64,000 nt of DNA from Leucaena leucocephala (GCA_037074615.1 CM073558.1:10354001-10418000), one strand, 5' to 3'. Shown: positions 20,701 to 29,800, counted from the stretch's first letter. Numbers and translations: made by a program. The notes: generated from the letters alone by a model not told the origin.

Positions 20701-22608
20701 TATTTTTGGCAAATCTTAACATTATATGTGCCTCAATTAACATTAACCAACATTATATTTCCACTGCACCAACTTTGAAAATTGAATACCAGAAAGAGTT
20801 TAGTGCTTTTCTTCATCAAGTCCAACATCAACCAATAATAATAGGAAGGATCAAATAGTAAAGGGCAAAAAATAAAGCCTATACACATAAAGTAGTTGAG
20901 AATAAACACGATCCAATTACTATAACAGAAAATTCAGGAAGCTTATTTGTATTGCTAAATAGTTAGACAGGTTTTAGTTCACAGAACCATAAAAAATAAT
21001 ATTCCTTTCTTGAAAGTATATGTGATTAGCATACGTTACATATCCCATGCTGAACGGACGTCAGTAAAACATAACACCAATACAACAATAGAATCATGTG
21101 TCTTGGCGATGAAAAATAACTTGTTGTCTACAAAGATATCAATGCTAGCATGTAAAAGGGGCAACTTACTTCAAAGTAGACAAGGCCTGGTTCACATTCC
21201 ATAACATCTTCTTCCATCACATCACTTCTTTCAAAGTCAAAGAATTCGAATGTAGGCAACACAGTGCTTGTTGCGTTGTCACCAATCTTTTCCTTCATTC
21301 GGACAGGGGCACTATCATCTCCAGATCTTTCTTTAGTTATGTCCTTGCTTTCAGTATGCCGCAGTGTTTCACCAAATGGGTTCAAAGTCACCCAATTAAT
21401 TTTTCTTTGAATCTGAGATGTCGGTCTACCAGAAGGTGATGGCACAGCCTCAATGCGGGAAAGGGTATAGCAGTCATATAGGTTTTCATTTCTGTTACCT
21501 ATTTCAACTGGCTCCATTTCAGCAGTAAGAGGAGAAAATACTGCACCTACACCCTTCCAAATCCCACTGACACTGCTAGCAAATGTGTTCCAAACCGGTT
21601 TTATTACAGGTTCCTGAAAGAGTCATTTTTGTCACATTCCACTCCCAAATAGCAATATGAAGCATTAACCATTCTACATTTAATACAGACATTGAATAAC
21701 AAATATAGTAAAGCAAATTTTTTCATGGAGGGCTGGGCCCAAAATGTTCATCCTAATTTTGGGAATTCCTTATTTGAATTTTGTCCAGAAATAAAAGCAT
21801 TCAAGGTATTTCGTTGTTATGTTTTTCACTTAACATATCATCAGTCATCCGTCATTTGAATGTCCAAAATTATTCAGCAGAACAAATGCGAACATAAGGC
21901 ACATTGGACATGGAGCACACTGTGTTTCACCCGTTCACTAGAGTAATTTGAGACTCAAAGCATATAAGTGGCAGGTTTCTTTCTCCTTCCCATCACAGGC
22001 ATCTTCATTCATAAGGAAACACATAAAATTCCAAATTTCAGACAGACTTGTCAAAGATACCAAGTGTTATTCTTATTGCTATCTTCATAGCTATATTCTT
22101 ATAACAACATCTTAGCGTCCAAATCACCGCTTTGTCCACTCACTAAAACACATCAATCTTTTTCCAAATATTTGCCAAAATTGTCCCTACTTTTGCATAC
22201 CTGAGTCTGAAGAACTGTTTCAACCTCCATCAACATAGCCCCAGAGACCAAGACTCTACCACCCCTTCCTCGCTTCCTCTTCACCATCTTCCTCCCCTTC
22301 TGCTTCCTCCGATTGGCTCTCATCTTCTCTTTCTCCACGGAGGCATTCGCGAGGTCGTTGTCAACACTCCAGAAATTGTCCTTATTGTCCCTTATTCGCA
22401 GCCTCTCTTTGGGACCAGAGTTGTTATGGGGTTTCTGGGCCCGAGCTACCAGCCTTCTAGAACTAGGGCTTGGAAAGCGACAGGGTGAGGAAGAGAGGGA
22501 GGAGAACAGTTTGTGAGTGGAGGAGACAGTGCCGTGGAATCCTAGAAGGTGGTGGTCACAGTGGTGAGTGGTGAAGGCCTTGGTGAGGTGCAGAGATGGA
22601 GATTGCAT
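8347..22608 (-). CDS. Five-exon gene for a predicted plastid protein of 508 residues, function unknown
   Basis: Coding exons are 22201-22608, 21170-21613, 10775-10867, 9518-9657 and 8347-8788; together 1527 nt, a multiple of three. All four introns have GT-AG borders and the frame is open throughout. Residues 1 to about 55 are rich in Ser, Thr, His and Arg with few acids, as in chloroplast transit peptides. Next comes a very basic stretch (RRKQKGRKMVKRKRGRGG), then two tryptophan-containing GxW segments (SGIWKGVGAVF and LIGSWKVFEV). The second half alternates in a way typical of beta-barrel, possibly calycin-like, proteins; that fold is a guess. I do not recognise a named family. Exon-exon continuity (YFE|DGSYS, FEQ|CLVKG) argues for a working gene despite the large intron 2, which holds two retrotransposons. 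Confidence 0.85.
8905..9171. mobile_element. Hairpin MITE in intron 4, 267 bp, 10-bp TSD
   Basis: Left end ggttaaggtccaattttgcc and right end ggcaaaattgaaccttaacc are inverted repeats with one or two mismatches. A second inverted pair lies inside (gtgttaaaaaatgag near 8987 and ctcattttttaacac near 9073), so most of the element can fold on itself. It is flanked by AAAATAAATA at 8895-8904 and 9172-9181. TSD length suits a Mutator-type MITE; the flanks are AT-rich, so the TSD is supportive, not proof. Confidence 0.7.
9518..9657 (-). CDS. Exon 4 (46 codons plus 2 nt)
   Basis: The acceptor TTCATATACAG precedes TGCTTGGTC; the donor is CCAAG before GTACATG. The exon ends in phase 2, and the single nucleotide at the start of exon 5 completes a serine codon. 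It encodes CLVKGCHKRIRIVHTLEF through AAYEEQW. Confidence 0.83.
10775..10867 (-). CDS. Exon 3 (31 codons)
   Basis: A small phase-0 exon between the acceptor TTAAATTGCAG and the donor GTAAGTTC. It encodes DGSYSKGPVDIPLGEIDD and the following YYITPTYKFEQ, and continues the preceding and following exons without a break. It lies 10.3 kb from exon 2. Confidence 0.85.
10868..12098. other. Intron 2, segment between exon 3 and the copia element
   Basis: No gene is visible. The sequence 'gggtaaattacattttgctcc' near 10988 and its degenerate complement near 11500 (tatgtaatttgagtatctcaggagg) could be ends of an old DNA-transposon copy, but the match is poor. Confidence 0.35.
12099..12354 (-). repeat. 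3' LTR of the copia element (256 bp)
   Basis: Same length and sequence as the LTR at 16861-17116. It directly follows the polypurine tract on the minus strand. Because the element lies in the sense direction of the host gene, transcription termination signals in this LTR could truncate host transcripts. Confidence 0.96.
12355..12364 (-). promoter_or_regulatory. Polypurine tract of the copia element
   Basis: Minus-strand TTGAGGGGGAG abuts the 3' LTR start TGTAGAAG. It overlaps the end of the gag-pol frame. Confidence 0.9.
12362..16861 (-). CDS. Copia gag-pol polyprotein, 1499 residues, uninterrupted
   Basis: One frame encodes the whole polyprotein. In order: a copia-type gag domain; a CCHC zinc knuckle CEHCRKSGHTKDTC at residues 270-283; the aspartic protease motif DSGAS at 428-432; a GAG-pre-integrase and HHCC region (LWHKRLGHPN, CDSCELAKHH); an integrase core with D619, D682 and E718, the last two 35 residues apart as in the D-D-35-E triad; reverse transcriptase with YVDD at 1182-1185; and RNase H ending near ADVLTKGLTRNKFEYL. 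The first ATG is at 16861, with V-S-R-F codons upstream reachable only from a GTG inside the LTR. That ATG combines the last LTR base with the first two PBS bases. No stop or frameshift is present; the motifs expected for self-sufficient transposition are intact. Confidence 0.97.
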   Translation of the reverse strand: MVSEQGSGSLSLSSAEVDTATSDGGVRLPTRVAGVEGSTVVIVPERLTGDNYGEWAQSMILALDGRDRLELIQQEPPPTDDANVRRRWKTENSLVASWLLNAMVPTVRRSFMFIPTAKEIWQGVKEAYGKRPTASLVFDLRSRLWTVRQGDRPLNIYYLEKRTLWQELDQLKHHVWRDVDDAATFRRDLEEERLFEFLVGLNTVYEDLRGRLLGRVPLPTVAEAFALLRDEESRRQVMLPNSVPRPVIATENSSALAARLSDARKERPTCEHCRKSGHTKDTCWDLHGKPPNWKPRQRRPRGNLAEVSGEMGSVHSVSVEGPISNPTGPTHGSILGPNGLHQAGPVHGSIPSPNLFGSPSTQMGPVPTGPIPGGSTTQDPLTTILERLTALETQTRKQPVASVVQRGNLCQAFATINRKTTGSCWIVDSGASDHMTNEASLFSQYTPATSHHTVKIADASDSLIAGSGIINVSPTLTLHNVLYVPNLKCNLLSVSQLTQDERCHAKFFASHCVFQDLLTGTTIGVAKKLDGLYYLDDCHQSVSHLCNKVSPPRASELELWHKRLGHPNFPYMCKMFPSICSNKTLDFSCDSCELAKHHRTHFSSTPYRPSKPFSLIHSDLWGPSRVSNRTQSKWFMTLIDDHTRVSWVFLLKDKTEVYQTFVDFYKRILTQFDTKIQTLHTDNGTEYFNQPLSHFLKEHGIIHKSSCPYSPQQNGIAERKNRHLLETARALLFSSHVPHFYWTDAILLATFLINRMPCKPLSFRTPLQVLQDYFRLPYLENTLPLRVFGCTAFVHLHHTSKLEPKAVKCIFLGPAGTQKGYKCFDPLSKRLYITCDVTFHETIPFYTTTSVQGETWSEPQSAPQQSQLESQLLCPYQAPDVIYTLDLQPHEEPEKRHTNSGGDTNKWGQVYTRRNTTGNAPQVNDAHQESEPDAGSEQPQEGNNDLDLPIAVRKQRRSCTRHPIERFVSYQALSHDHHAFVSHLDQIRIPETINEALSSPEWRHAVMEEMEALERNETWEEVKLPKGKKAIGCKWVFTPKYLADGSLDKYKARLVAKGFTQVYGMDYTETFAPVAKLNTIRILLSLAANLDWPLHQMDIKNAFLNGELKEEVYMKMPPGFPGTKADQVCRLKKSLYGLKQSPRAWFDRFTKVLKNQGYLQGQSDHTLFFRHENGKLAILTVYVDDIILTGDDPTEIDRIKKALNQEFQVKDLGKMKYFLGMEVARSAKGISISQKKYILDLLEETGMLGCRPSDTPIQVDKIKEEEDLGKEVDKGRYQRMVGKLIYLSHTRPDIAYAVSIVSQHSHSPKQKHLNEVYRILRYLKGSPGLGLLFKKSNKRNIEILTDADWAGDQDDRRSTSGYVTYVWGNMVTWRSKKQSVVARSSAEAEFRAIALGICECLWVKRVLEELRMLPEKPIRLYSDNMAAINMSHNPVQHDRTKHVEIDRHFIREKIDAGTIELKYIPSKEQTADVLTKGLTRNKFEYLIGKLDMINIYAPT
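16849..16860 (-). promoter_or_regulatory. Primer binding site (initiator Met tRNA) of the copia element
   Basis: TGGTATCAGAGC on the minus strand directly abuts the 5' LTR. It is the standard complement of the 3' end of plant initiator methionine tRNA, and here it also encodes the first residues of gag (M)VSE. Confidence 0.95.
16861..17116 (-). repeat. 5' LTR of the copia element (256 bp)
   Basis: On the minus strand it runs from TGTAGAAGATATTTAG to CATTCCAACA. A TATATATA run at about 16946-16954 may supply promoter function. Its last base contributes the A of the gag ATG. Confidence 0.96.
17154..17476. mobile_element. MITE-like element with AGTGTGT... inverted ends
   Basis: Left end cttaaagtgtgtctggat and right end atccaaacacacactaag are imperfect inverted repeats (15 of 18 positions when aligned). 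Internal T/A-rich sequence contains two 'taccaaaacc(a/g)t' copies. TSD is not clear (TTA or TAA is possible, as in Harbinger-type MITEs). Confidence 0.5.
17477..18944. other. Intron 2 sequence between MITE and small LTR element
   Basis: No supported gene. A 94-codon frame at 18556-18840 has no recognisable domain and lies in the intron on the opposite strand to the host gene, so I treat it as chance. Confidence 0.4.
18945..19288 (+). repeat. 5' LTR of the small LTR element
   Basis: Starts TGATATGTAAAATA and ends TTACGTAACA. Contains several ATATATTATGATATAT-type palindromic blocks and a likely TATA box in 'cttataaataagg' at about 19144-19156. Confidence 0.92.
19290..19301 (+). promoter_or_regulatory. 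Primer binding site of the small LTR element
   Basis: Perfect TGGTATCAGAGC one base after the left LTR, complementary to initiator Met tRNA. Confidence 0.92.
19339..19755 (+). pseudogene. Short gag-like frame of the small LTR element, broken
   Basis: From ATG at 19339 the frame reads MSMDIEPCLQNIANNLDRMS and then repeats a near copy (MDIERRFQNMVRRLDKMS), predicting a short amphipathic coiled coil. A stop at 19513 interrupts it; beyond the stop the same frame stays open and is acidic and Gln-rich for about 80 codons. No zinc knuckle or pol motif is visible. Calling it gag-derived rests on its position after the PBS. Confidence 0.45.
19991..20003 (+). promoter_or_regulatory. Polypurine tract of the small LTR element
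   Basis: GGGGAGGGAG just upstream of the right LTR start TGATATG. Confidence 0.85.
20004..20395 (+). repeat. 3' LTR of the small LTR element, with 48-bp internal duplication
   Basis: Matches the left LTR with few substitutions, plus one additional tandem 48-bp unit between about 20115 and 20215. Ends TTACGTAACA. Confidence 0.9.
20396..21169. other. Intron 2 sequence adjoining exon 2
   Basis: Nothing recognised beyond the splice donor at 21164-21169. Confidence 0.4.
21170..21613 (-). CDS. Exon 2 (148 codons)
   Basis: The acceptor CTCTTTCAG precedes GAACCTGTAATAAAACC; the donor is GAA followed by GTAAGT. Both borders are phase 0. It holds the IWKGVGAVFSPLTAEMEP and NLYDCYTLSRIEAV segments and ends in an acidic stretch (MEEDVMECEPG). 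Confidence 0.85.
22201..22608 (-). CDS. Exon 1 (136 codons), start codon and transit-like N-terminus
   Basis: The first ATG is at 22608, giving MQSPSLHLTKAF. The exon ends CTTCAGACTCAG before the donor GTATGC, in phase 0. Without splicing the frame meets a stop 15 codons later. It encodes the transit-like region and the basic patch. Confidence 0.85.
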
Positions 22609-22753
22609 GTTCGTGAATTTGGGGGCAGAGACGGGGGAAAATGAAATTGAAAAACAACGATTTCCACCTTATCTGGTATTGACTTGGAACTGGGGGGTGC
22701 TTCGTAAATAATAGTAAAAAGATGAATTTTAAATAATTTAATCTATTCTAAAC

Positions 22754-22759
22754 TTTATA
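22754..22759 (-). promoter_or_regulatory. Possible TATA box of the five-exon gene
   Basis: TATAAA on the minus strand, about 146 bp upstream of the ATG at 22608. The position would give a 5' UTR of about 110 nt. The region is AT-rich, so chance occurrence is possible. Confidence 0.3.
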
Positions 22760-23525
22760 TTTTAACATGCCGTTTGATTTTCAATCGCAAGGGTGTTTCA
22801 ATATCAAAATTCCTTCTATGGATTTTAAGAATCATAAAGTATGGCTAAAAGCAACTTTATGACAACTTCATCAAGTTGGTCATAATCGCTTGACCTTTGG
22901 GATCATTTGGATATTTAATCTTGTTTAGAAGGGGAGGAACCTAGAACTTCATTGGGGTAATCTCCATCTATGATGAAGGAAATCAAATTTGGCATTTTCT
23001 AAAACTCCTTGATATCTATTAAGATTCGACATGGCTCATTGCTCTTTCAATAATATTGGATGGGAAGTCTTTCTGCATAAATTCAAAAGATCTAAATATC
23101 ACTTATGTCAAAGTTATATTTGCTAAGGAATTCCGTTAATGAAATTTAGTTGAAGAGTCACTCTACCCCTGGATTTCCTTTCATGTCCAACTGCCTTAGA
23201 GCTTCTATCATTTGGATATATAACTCTGACCTTTTATTGCAGGAACCTAGACCTTTTCTTTCCATCACTTGTGTCCGAAAATTTTCGTTAAGTTTTCTAC
23301 AGGAGCTCACCCAATATCTTCTATAGCTTGATGGTCTCTTTTCTCTCCTCTGTAAGTTATTTTCTTATACTCTTTTAATAGGCTATTTTTAAGGAAAATT
23401 TTATCTAGCTCACCTGAATGGAATTAAATTATAAAAAAAAATAAGAAATAGTAAAATTACTGTGGCATCCTATGACAATTGAGATTAATTTTTTTTAATT
23501 ATAAAAAGATATAACTGCCCTAGTC

Positions 23526-23534
23526 TATAAAAAA
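23526..23534 (+). promoter_or_regulatory. Possible TATA box upstream of the 23616 exon
   Basis: TATAAAAAA, 90 bp upstream of the ATG at 23616; well placed for a plant promoter. Confidence 0.35.
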
Positions 23535-23615
23535 GTCTACGATTTTGAACATTCTAAAATCGTGGTAAAGGAGGGTGATCTCGATCGGCACATTTGACTC
23601 CCCTTTTTGCAGCAG

Positions 23616-23697
23616 ATGGAGTGGTGGGATAAGCTCGTTTACTCGATGTGCAGTGTTTGGATCAGCGTCGCCACCTACCTCAGCAATCGAAAAATAG
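23616..23697 (+). CDS. First exon of an unrecognised, probably broken gene
   Basis: ATG at 23616 gives MEWWDKLVYSMCSVWISVAT and seven more residues, then a good donor (ATAG before GTAAGC). The W-rich start with a short hydrophobic stretch loosely recalls a small plant-specific family beginning MEWW; I hold this only as a weak memory. Without splicing the frame ends soon after in a CTC-rich run. A possible next exon at 24742 joins but gives only about 30 more residues in a frame different from that of its better-preserved copy at 46945. The gene is either very short or a pseudogene. Confidence 0.4.
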
Positions 23698-24741
23698 GTA
23701 AGCTCATACTCCTCCTCCTCCTCCTCTTTGGATTTTTTTCTTTAAATGCTAATTGCTGCTCATGAGTTCATGATGCTCTATTGCCTCTGCCTTCTCTCGT
23801 CTTGTTGATGTTTCTGGGAATTTTGTTCGATGATTAGTTAGATGGTAACTGAATTGTAGCATTGGCTCCTAGTTAAGCTTCTGATGTCTTGTAGCTATGA
23901 GTATAGCTATAATAGTGGTTTCAAACATGTTTGGGAGAAGTCATTTGACTGTGTTTCATGACTTTCTGACTGAGGAAGCAAATATCTTTTAACTTTTGAA
24001 GTTATTGTTGTCATTATCTGTGTATATTGGAAGGAGAAGAAGAGATGATAGCTGAATAATTTGGAAAATGTACGGCGGAGGCAGGGTGTGGTAATAATTT
24101 TGATTATTTTTCATAGGGATGATTAAGAAGAATGATTTGATTGATTACTTCTGTGAGAAAAAGGAATTAGATTGACAAGACGTTATTTGTGATGCTTTTG
24201 TCACTTGCATGAAACCATATGAACCCTGTTGGAAGTTAAATTTATGAAGATGTCAATTTGTTATATGTTCTTCGTGTTTCTATTGTTCTCATTATAGACC
24301 CGTAAAGAAGTTGAAGCAAAATGACCATTAGGTACTGCATTTAATTTTGGGAAAGTTGAGAAGTTAACCAGGAGTATAAAGTTACGAAGGGTCGAAACAT
24401 AATAATATGATAGTTGTTTGGGTATAGTTTTAAACATAACATATAAGAGTAGTATTACTAGTATATGTCGTTTTATCATGTTCATAGACACTTGAATACC
24501 AGGATTTTGTTTTGTACAATTAGAAATGTTGCAAGCGATTGATGTTAGAGATGTTATTTGGAAAAAAAAAATGTCCAGTATTACTAAAGATATGAAATGA
24601 AGTGAAGGCTTCTAAATATCATGATATACATCCCATGCAAAAATTATTGTAAAGTCCTATTGTAGAAATGAATATGGATTTTGCTACTATTGTCTAGCTA
24701 TTATTTGTTTAATTTCTTTGACTTTTGTTAGGGGTTCACAG
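23698..24741 (+). other. Intron-like sequence between exon pieces
   Basis: No coding signal. Its last 85 bp, from about 24655, match 46855-46944 (intron end plus acceptor), showing that the exon was duplicated together with flanking intron. Confidence 0.4.
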
Positions 24742-24825
24742 GTAGAAACAGGAACCTTCAAAGTCACATATTGCTCCCGATGTCACCCTACCTCCAATTG
24801 ATTCCATTCAACAAGGACAATGGGC
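24742..24825 (+). pseudogene. Exon-like fragment, copy A (paired with 46945-47067)
   Basis: The acceptor 'ggttcacag' precedes GTAGAAACAGGAACC. Compared with copy B an indel near 24765 shifts the frame; corrected in reading only, the shared words are VETGTFK and LPPIDSIQ. The match to B ends after 'caatgggca'. It was duplicated as genomic DNA, since the upstream intron also matches. Confidence 0.5.
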
Positions 24826-24840
24826 ATGGTATGGTATGAA

Positions 24841-25179
24841 GGGGAATATGGGTTGTTATTATAGCAAGTGATAGTTGTTAATATGAATGATTGAGTTGTT
24901 AATAATTTGAGTTTAGTACATGTTGTTATTACTTATGGTTAAGCTATAAAAATCAGCCAAGGTTTGCAATTGCTATGCACTCTCACTTAAAAATATTAGT
25001 GCATCATCTTTCTTTGCTTATATATATGTCTACTTATTTTTATGCAACTAATAGCTTCCATTTTCATATTATTTTCCCTCTATATTTTGGATATGATGTA
25101 TTGTAAATGACTTGTGACTATACTTAATTATTCAATCCTTAGATCTAAAGTAAAAATAATTCATATGGGTAGCTACCAT
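24841..25179. other. AT-rich flank of the nested transposon block
   Basis: No gene or repeat recognised. It ends in 'accat', the possible left target duplication of the outer LTR element. Confidence 0.35.
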
Positions 25180-25791
25180 TGTAAAATCTTCCTGAAATAT
25201 AACTATTATTAATTATTTAGACATATCTTGTACCCAATATAATTTAAAAATAATAATATAAATGAATTTAGTTTATTTCAGGAGAGTTATCATGGTAGAA
25301 AAGAGTTTAACTAAAATTTAATGAACTCTACCATGGTTATAAAAAGGCTTTCCTTAAAATATAAATAAGGTAATAGGATTATGAGTATGTAAAATAAAAT
25401 CTATTGTGGCAATATAAAAATATTCTACAAATACCTTCAAAGGGAAAGACTATACAATTAATATATGTTTAATCATGCCTCTGAAGCTTTCCCTGAGGTC
25501 CTAAGATAAGACTATCACCTGAAAAATGTTAATAATAATAGGATAAGACTAACGTCTCAGTAACCATCAATCTTACTCATTATACATAGTAACATGTGCT
25601 CATGAGGTGTCAAGTGGGACATCAAAAAGTATAATATATACAAAATAATATATTATTATAATAAAATCAAATGAATAACCCACACAAGTTTCTTCCATCA
25701 AACCAACCGAACTGCCTTATTCCCGTTGACTGAACCCATGGGCTAGTGATAACTGACCACTTAAAAGCTAATCGATCAAGTAGTATGGATT
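25180..25791 (-). repeat. Lower (3') LTR of outer element, part 1
   Basis: Matches 44496 to about 45105 including 'gaatttagtttatttca', 'ggctagtgataac' and 'ctgatcaagt'. It is interrupted exactly at ATT by the CACTA element. Two further pieces follow at 38054-38092 and 42929-43654. Confidence 0.8.
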
Positions 25792-26200
25792 CACTACTGC
25801 AAAAAAGGCTTTCAAATCAGTTGAAAATGGTATTCTACATCGGACAATGACCAGTGTAAAAACAGACTATTTAGAAAGTGTACACTTTTTAAATCAGGCG
25901 GTTCATTGGTGTAGAATGAGTACAATTTAGATCGATCCCTTTTGAAATCAGGAGTAGAATTTGCTAATGTTTACACTGGTTGAATTAATCCCTTTTCAAC
26001 AGTTGTTGAAGATTAATGAATTGTTTACATCGGTTGTGTTTGCACCTAGTGTATATTAATGAATTTTTACACCGATTGTGTTTATACTCGATGTAGATTA
26101 ATGAATTTTCTACACCTCACTATAAAGACAACTGGTATAGATGTTGTTATATTTACATATACTATTTCTGCACCTGTCGGTATTCTTTTTGTCCAGTTTA
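25792..26200 (+). repeat. Left terminus and subterminal repeats of the CACTA
   Basis: Starts CACTACTGC. It contains at least six variants of 'tttacaccggt' / 'accagtgtaaa', such as ttacactggt, ttacatcggt and ttacaccgat, each followed at a distance by 'gattaatgaatt'. In En/Spm, repeats of this kind bind the TnpA protein. Confidence 0.8.
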
Positions 26201-26875
26201 AATGTATTTTGAAAAAATGACCCTTTCAATGTTTCATTAACCCCATCCCTTGAAGCTTCATGAATAAACTGACCAAATATACATACTCAAAGAGATAGCA
26301 ATAGAGACAAAGTTCAAGATGGTAAAGACATATTTTCAATTGCTCATTATATTATTCATTTAATAAAATTCAATAAAAAAATATAATCATTTGAACAAAA
26401 AAATAAAAAAATGTATTTTGATAATGATAAATACTATTGAGAAGGAATGATTTAAAAAAAACTCAGTTCAAATATTGCGCAAATCCTCAATATCTTGTTC
26501 AAGAAATGGGTCAGATTGATCAAATATCTAAAATATCAAATTAAAATAAAAGAAATTAAAGCATTATTAAAATATATTAAATTAACCAGAAATATATAAA
26601 ATCATTAAAATAGAATTTACCTCATCAGTTAGGTCAATCCTATTTGATAAGATGATATTGATCATGTGTCTAACCATGTAGAAGCCGCACAAGTTGTTTT
26701 CTTTGGGTTGCCTTCGACTTAGTAATATAAACATGAACAAAATTATGTATCATCAGTAAAAAACTGCGTAGAGCAGAAGACTTAACACTTTTATTATCTT
26801 CTATGTGATCTATTCAAGGTCCCTCACTGAGTTGGCTTTCTTCAGACCCCTTGCAATTATAAACGTCCTCATAGC

Positions 26876-29800
26876 TGTCATATCCTGATAGAGGAAAAAT
26901 GTTTAGAAAAAATTGTGACGGTGATCAGAAGGAATGAGAAAGGTTAGATGAGTCTTGAAGAAAGAGAGAGACTAAAATAAAAAAATTTAAAGTTCTATGA
27001 TAAAAAATAAAAGTAGAAATAAACTTTAGACCATTAAGTGTAATTATAAAAAGTTGAGGGCCTAAAGTATGATTTTCAAAAGTTAAAGGGAAAAATAATA
27101 ATTATTGAAAGTTGAGCCAAAAAAGGCCCAAAAATACCTAGAATCAGATTAGTCTCAAATTTTTTCAGTAAATAGAAAAAATTATTTTGATCAGTTTGAC
27201 GCAACACAGAATTTTGATTTGAAGTCCTCAAAAAATTTATATTAATTTATGAAGAAAGGGAAATTAATACAGTATCTTTTGGACCTTAGAATCAGATAAA
27301 ATTTGACAATAAATTCTTATAATTAATATAAGAATTTATGAAATTGATAGAACTCAAAAAGGAGTTCTGTAAAATTTATTATGAAATTTCCAGTAGATTA
27401 AATACCCGATAAATACGTTTTGGGGGAATTTCTCGGGAGTTGAACCCATGAAGGTAGTGGATCATGTAGAGGGCCCAAAATGGTGCCTTATAGGCCCAAT
27501 AATATTTTTAGATAAGTATGTGGGTTAGGGCTAATAAAGACTAGGAAAAATATAAAATTATAAAAATGCCACTTAGTGTGCCAGTGTGTTGTGTCATGAG
27601 CCAAAGATAAATGAAAGGTGTTTTGGTCATTTGACTAAGGTTAGACAGTCAAGGAGAGTTCCCAAAATAGTTGACCAAGGTCAAGGAATACTCTGATGAT
27701 GTGTGAAAAGACGATAATGCCCTTTGAGAAATTAAAGTGAAATCGGACACCGATAAAAGGGTCTTGAAGAAATATAAAGAATTTTTATAAGGACTTCTGG
27801 GTCTCAGAAAATTATGAATCTTTGTAAAAGATTTATTTTATTAGAATGAATTTCTAAAAATATTAGAACCATTAAAAAGGGTGTCTAGCATTTATTTCAA
27901 AACTAGGATAATTTAAGGACATCGATATAAGAAAAGTGCCTTGGAATTTGTGCCAATTAGCTATTGGACCCAAGGAAGGCATAGGGAAGCCCAATATTTC
28001 GTCCTAGGGCAGCCCAATAAGTCCCAAAAGTTGTCTTGGAGTGCAAGTCCAATAATAAATAATTTTTGAATTTTTAAAAAAGAAAAGAAAATGGAATAAA
28101 GTGAGAATTAGGATTTGCACATGGTGGGACCCATAAGACTTCACACATAGTGTACAAGGAAAGGGGAAGAGAAGATTTTTTTCATGTGATCTTATCTCAA
28201 ATTGGCTTAGTGGGCAAGTTTGATGTAAAAGCAATTATGAGTCATTAGATCAAATAATACACAAAGTGATCTTGGCAATTCATTTTGTATGCAATTTTTT
28301 TATAAATACCCCCATATTTTTTGACCAAAACCATGGTTTTGGAACCCTTGGGGAGATGCTGCCAAATGCCAACTCAAGCTAAGACAAACAAGAATTCAAG
28401 GACCTAGGTTCAAGCTAGCTAGGAATTAAGGTAAGCAATCTATCCTAGCTTATTTTTCTTTGATTTGGGGGCTTGAACTTAGGGTTTTCATGGGAAAAAG
28501 TTAAGTTTTCTCTAAAGTGTATGTGCTGCCTAAAATCTTAGATGAAAGGAGAAAGAAGAAATTAAAGTTAGAGTTATGTGATTGAAGCTTAAACAAGCTA
28601 GTTAGGTGATTGATTGTTGAATCAAGTTGATATTCTTGACATTGCCATTATTGAGACCTTTCAATCTGAACTGTTCATGATAGAAGGAGATAGAATTTCA
28701 ATGATCTAATGCTTCCCTTGAATTCATATGATGATTTTGTGTAGGATTGGATATGTTTTGAACCTTGGTAACATTGGAATTGGAAGTTATAATTTTTAAA
28801 GTTCTTCTCTATTACTGTTCACTCACATGAATAGTGATTATAATTTTATGATTTTGATACTTCTAATAGTTTTAAAATGAAAAGTTGTGTAGGGTAAAGG
28901 AGAGAAAAAAGTATTGGAAGCAATGGAATTAAAATGAGAAGTTTTGAAAGAATTGTGGATATTTTGTAAATCTATCCAGAACAGTGCATAGGAGTTAGAA
29001 TTTCATGATTCTAAACTTATAAATGAAGTCAAAAGATAAAATTGTGTGGATTAGAGTTAAGACATCAATTGATTCAAAGGCCAAGTCCATTATTTAAGAT
29101 TAATGAAAGTTAATGTAGTTAAATGAGCTCAATGTTTAAGAGAAAGTTAGATTGTAATGGATGGATGATTATGTGATATTAGGATTTTATTGTGGGATCC
29201 AAAGAGGAAGCCACATATCAAGGAGAAGTAAGAAGAAAAAGTCAAGGTTAAAGTGAAAGAAGTCAAGCATATGAGGTAGTAAACTCATCCTAAACTTGTA
29301 TGTATTGAATGTTATGCTTGGTTGTGCTATGACTTTGTTGAATTGTGTTGTATATGTGTTTATGATTGAAGCTCTGTTTCTATAATTATTTTGGCCAATT
29401 ATATTTCATATGTTACATGGAAGCATGCACGTTATCCAATGTTAACACTTTCACAAGAAAACACAAGTATTTAGATTAATGTATGCATTATTTAGTGCCA
29501 TTTGCTACTGAGATTTCCTCATAAATCTCAACCCCTCCTTGTAATCTCAACCCTAGCAGGTTTATGAATGATGAAAGAGGATGACGAAGCATGAAGAGAA
29601 GCTAGGGATTAGATAGTATAAATGTTATGTGAAAAATTGTTATATGTAATGTTACGATATGACCAATATAAGTAGTGATGATCATGCTATAATGAAAAAT
29701 AGTAAATGATGAGATAAATATATAAAATTTTATAAACATTTATTTAACATTCAAGCTTTTTTTGACACCAAGAACACCTTATTTCAAAGTCTATACAAAG

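Larger units (their letters stand above)
22609..23615. other. Divergent intergenic region, about 1 kb
   Basis: It lies between the ATG of the minus-strand five-exon gene and the plus-strand ATG at 23616. The stretch 22790-23390 contains coding-like words but stops in every frame; it may be an old decayed element. TATA-like boxes face both ways at 22754 and 23526. Confidence 0.4.

Noticed and set aside
22790..23390. Possible decayed coding sequence upstream of the 23616 exon
   Set aside because: Stops in all frames and no motif that I can name.
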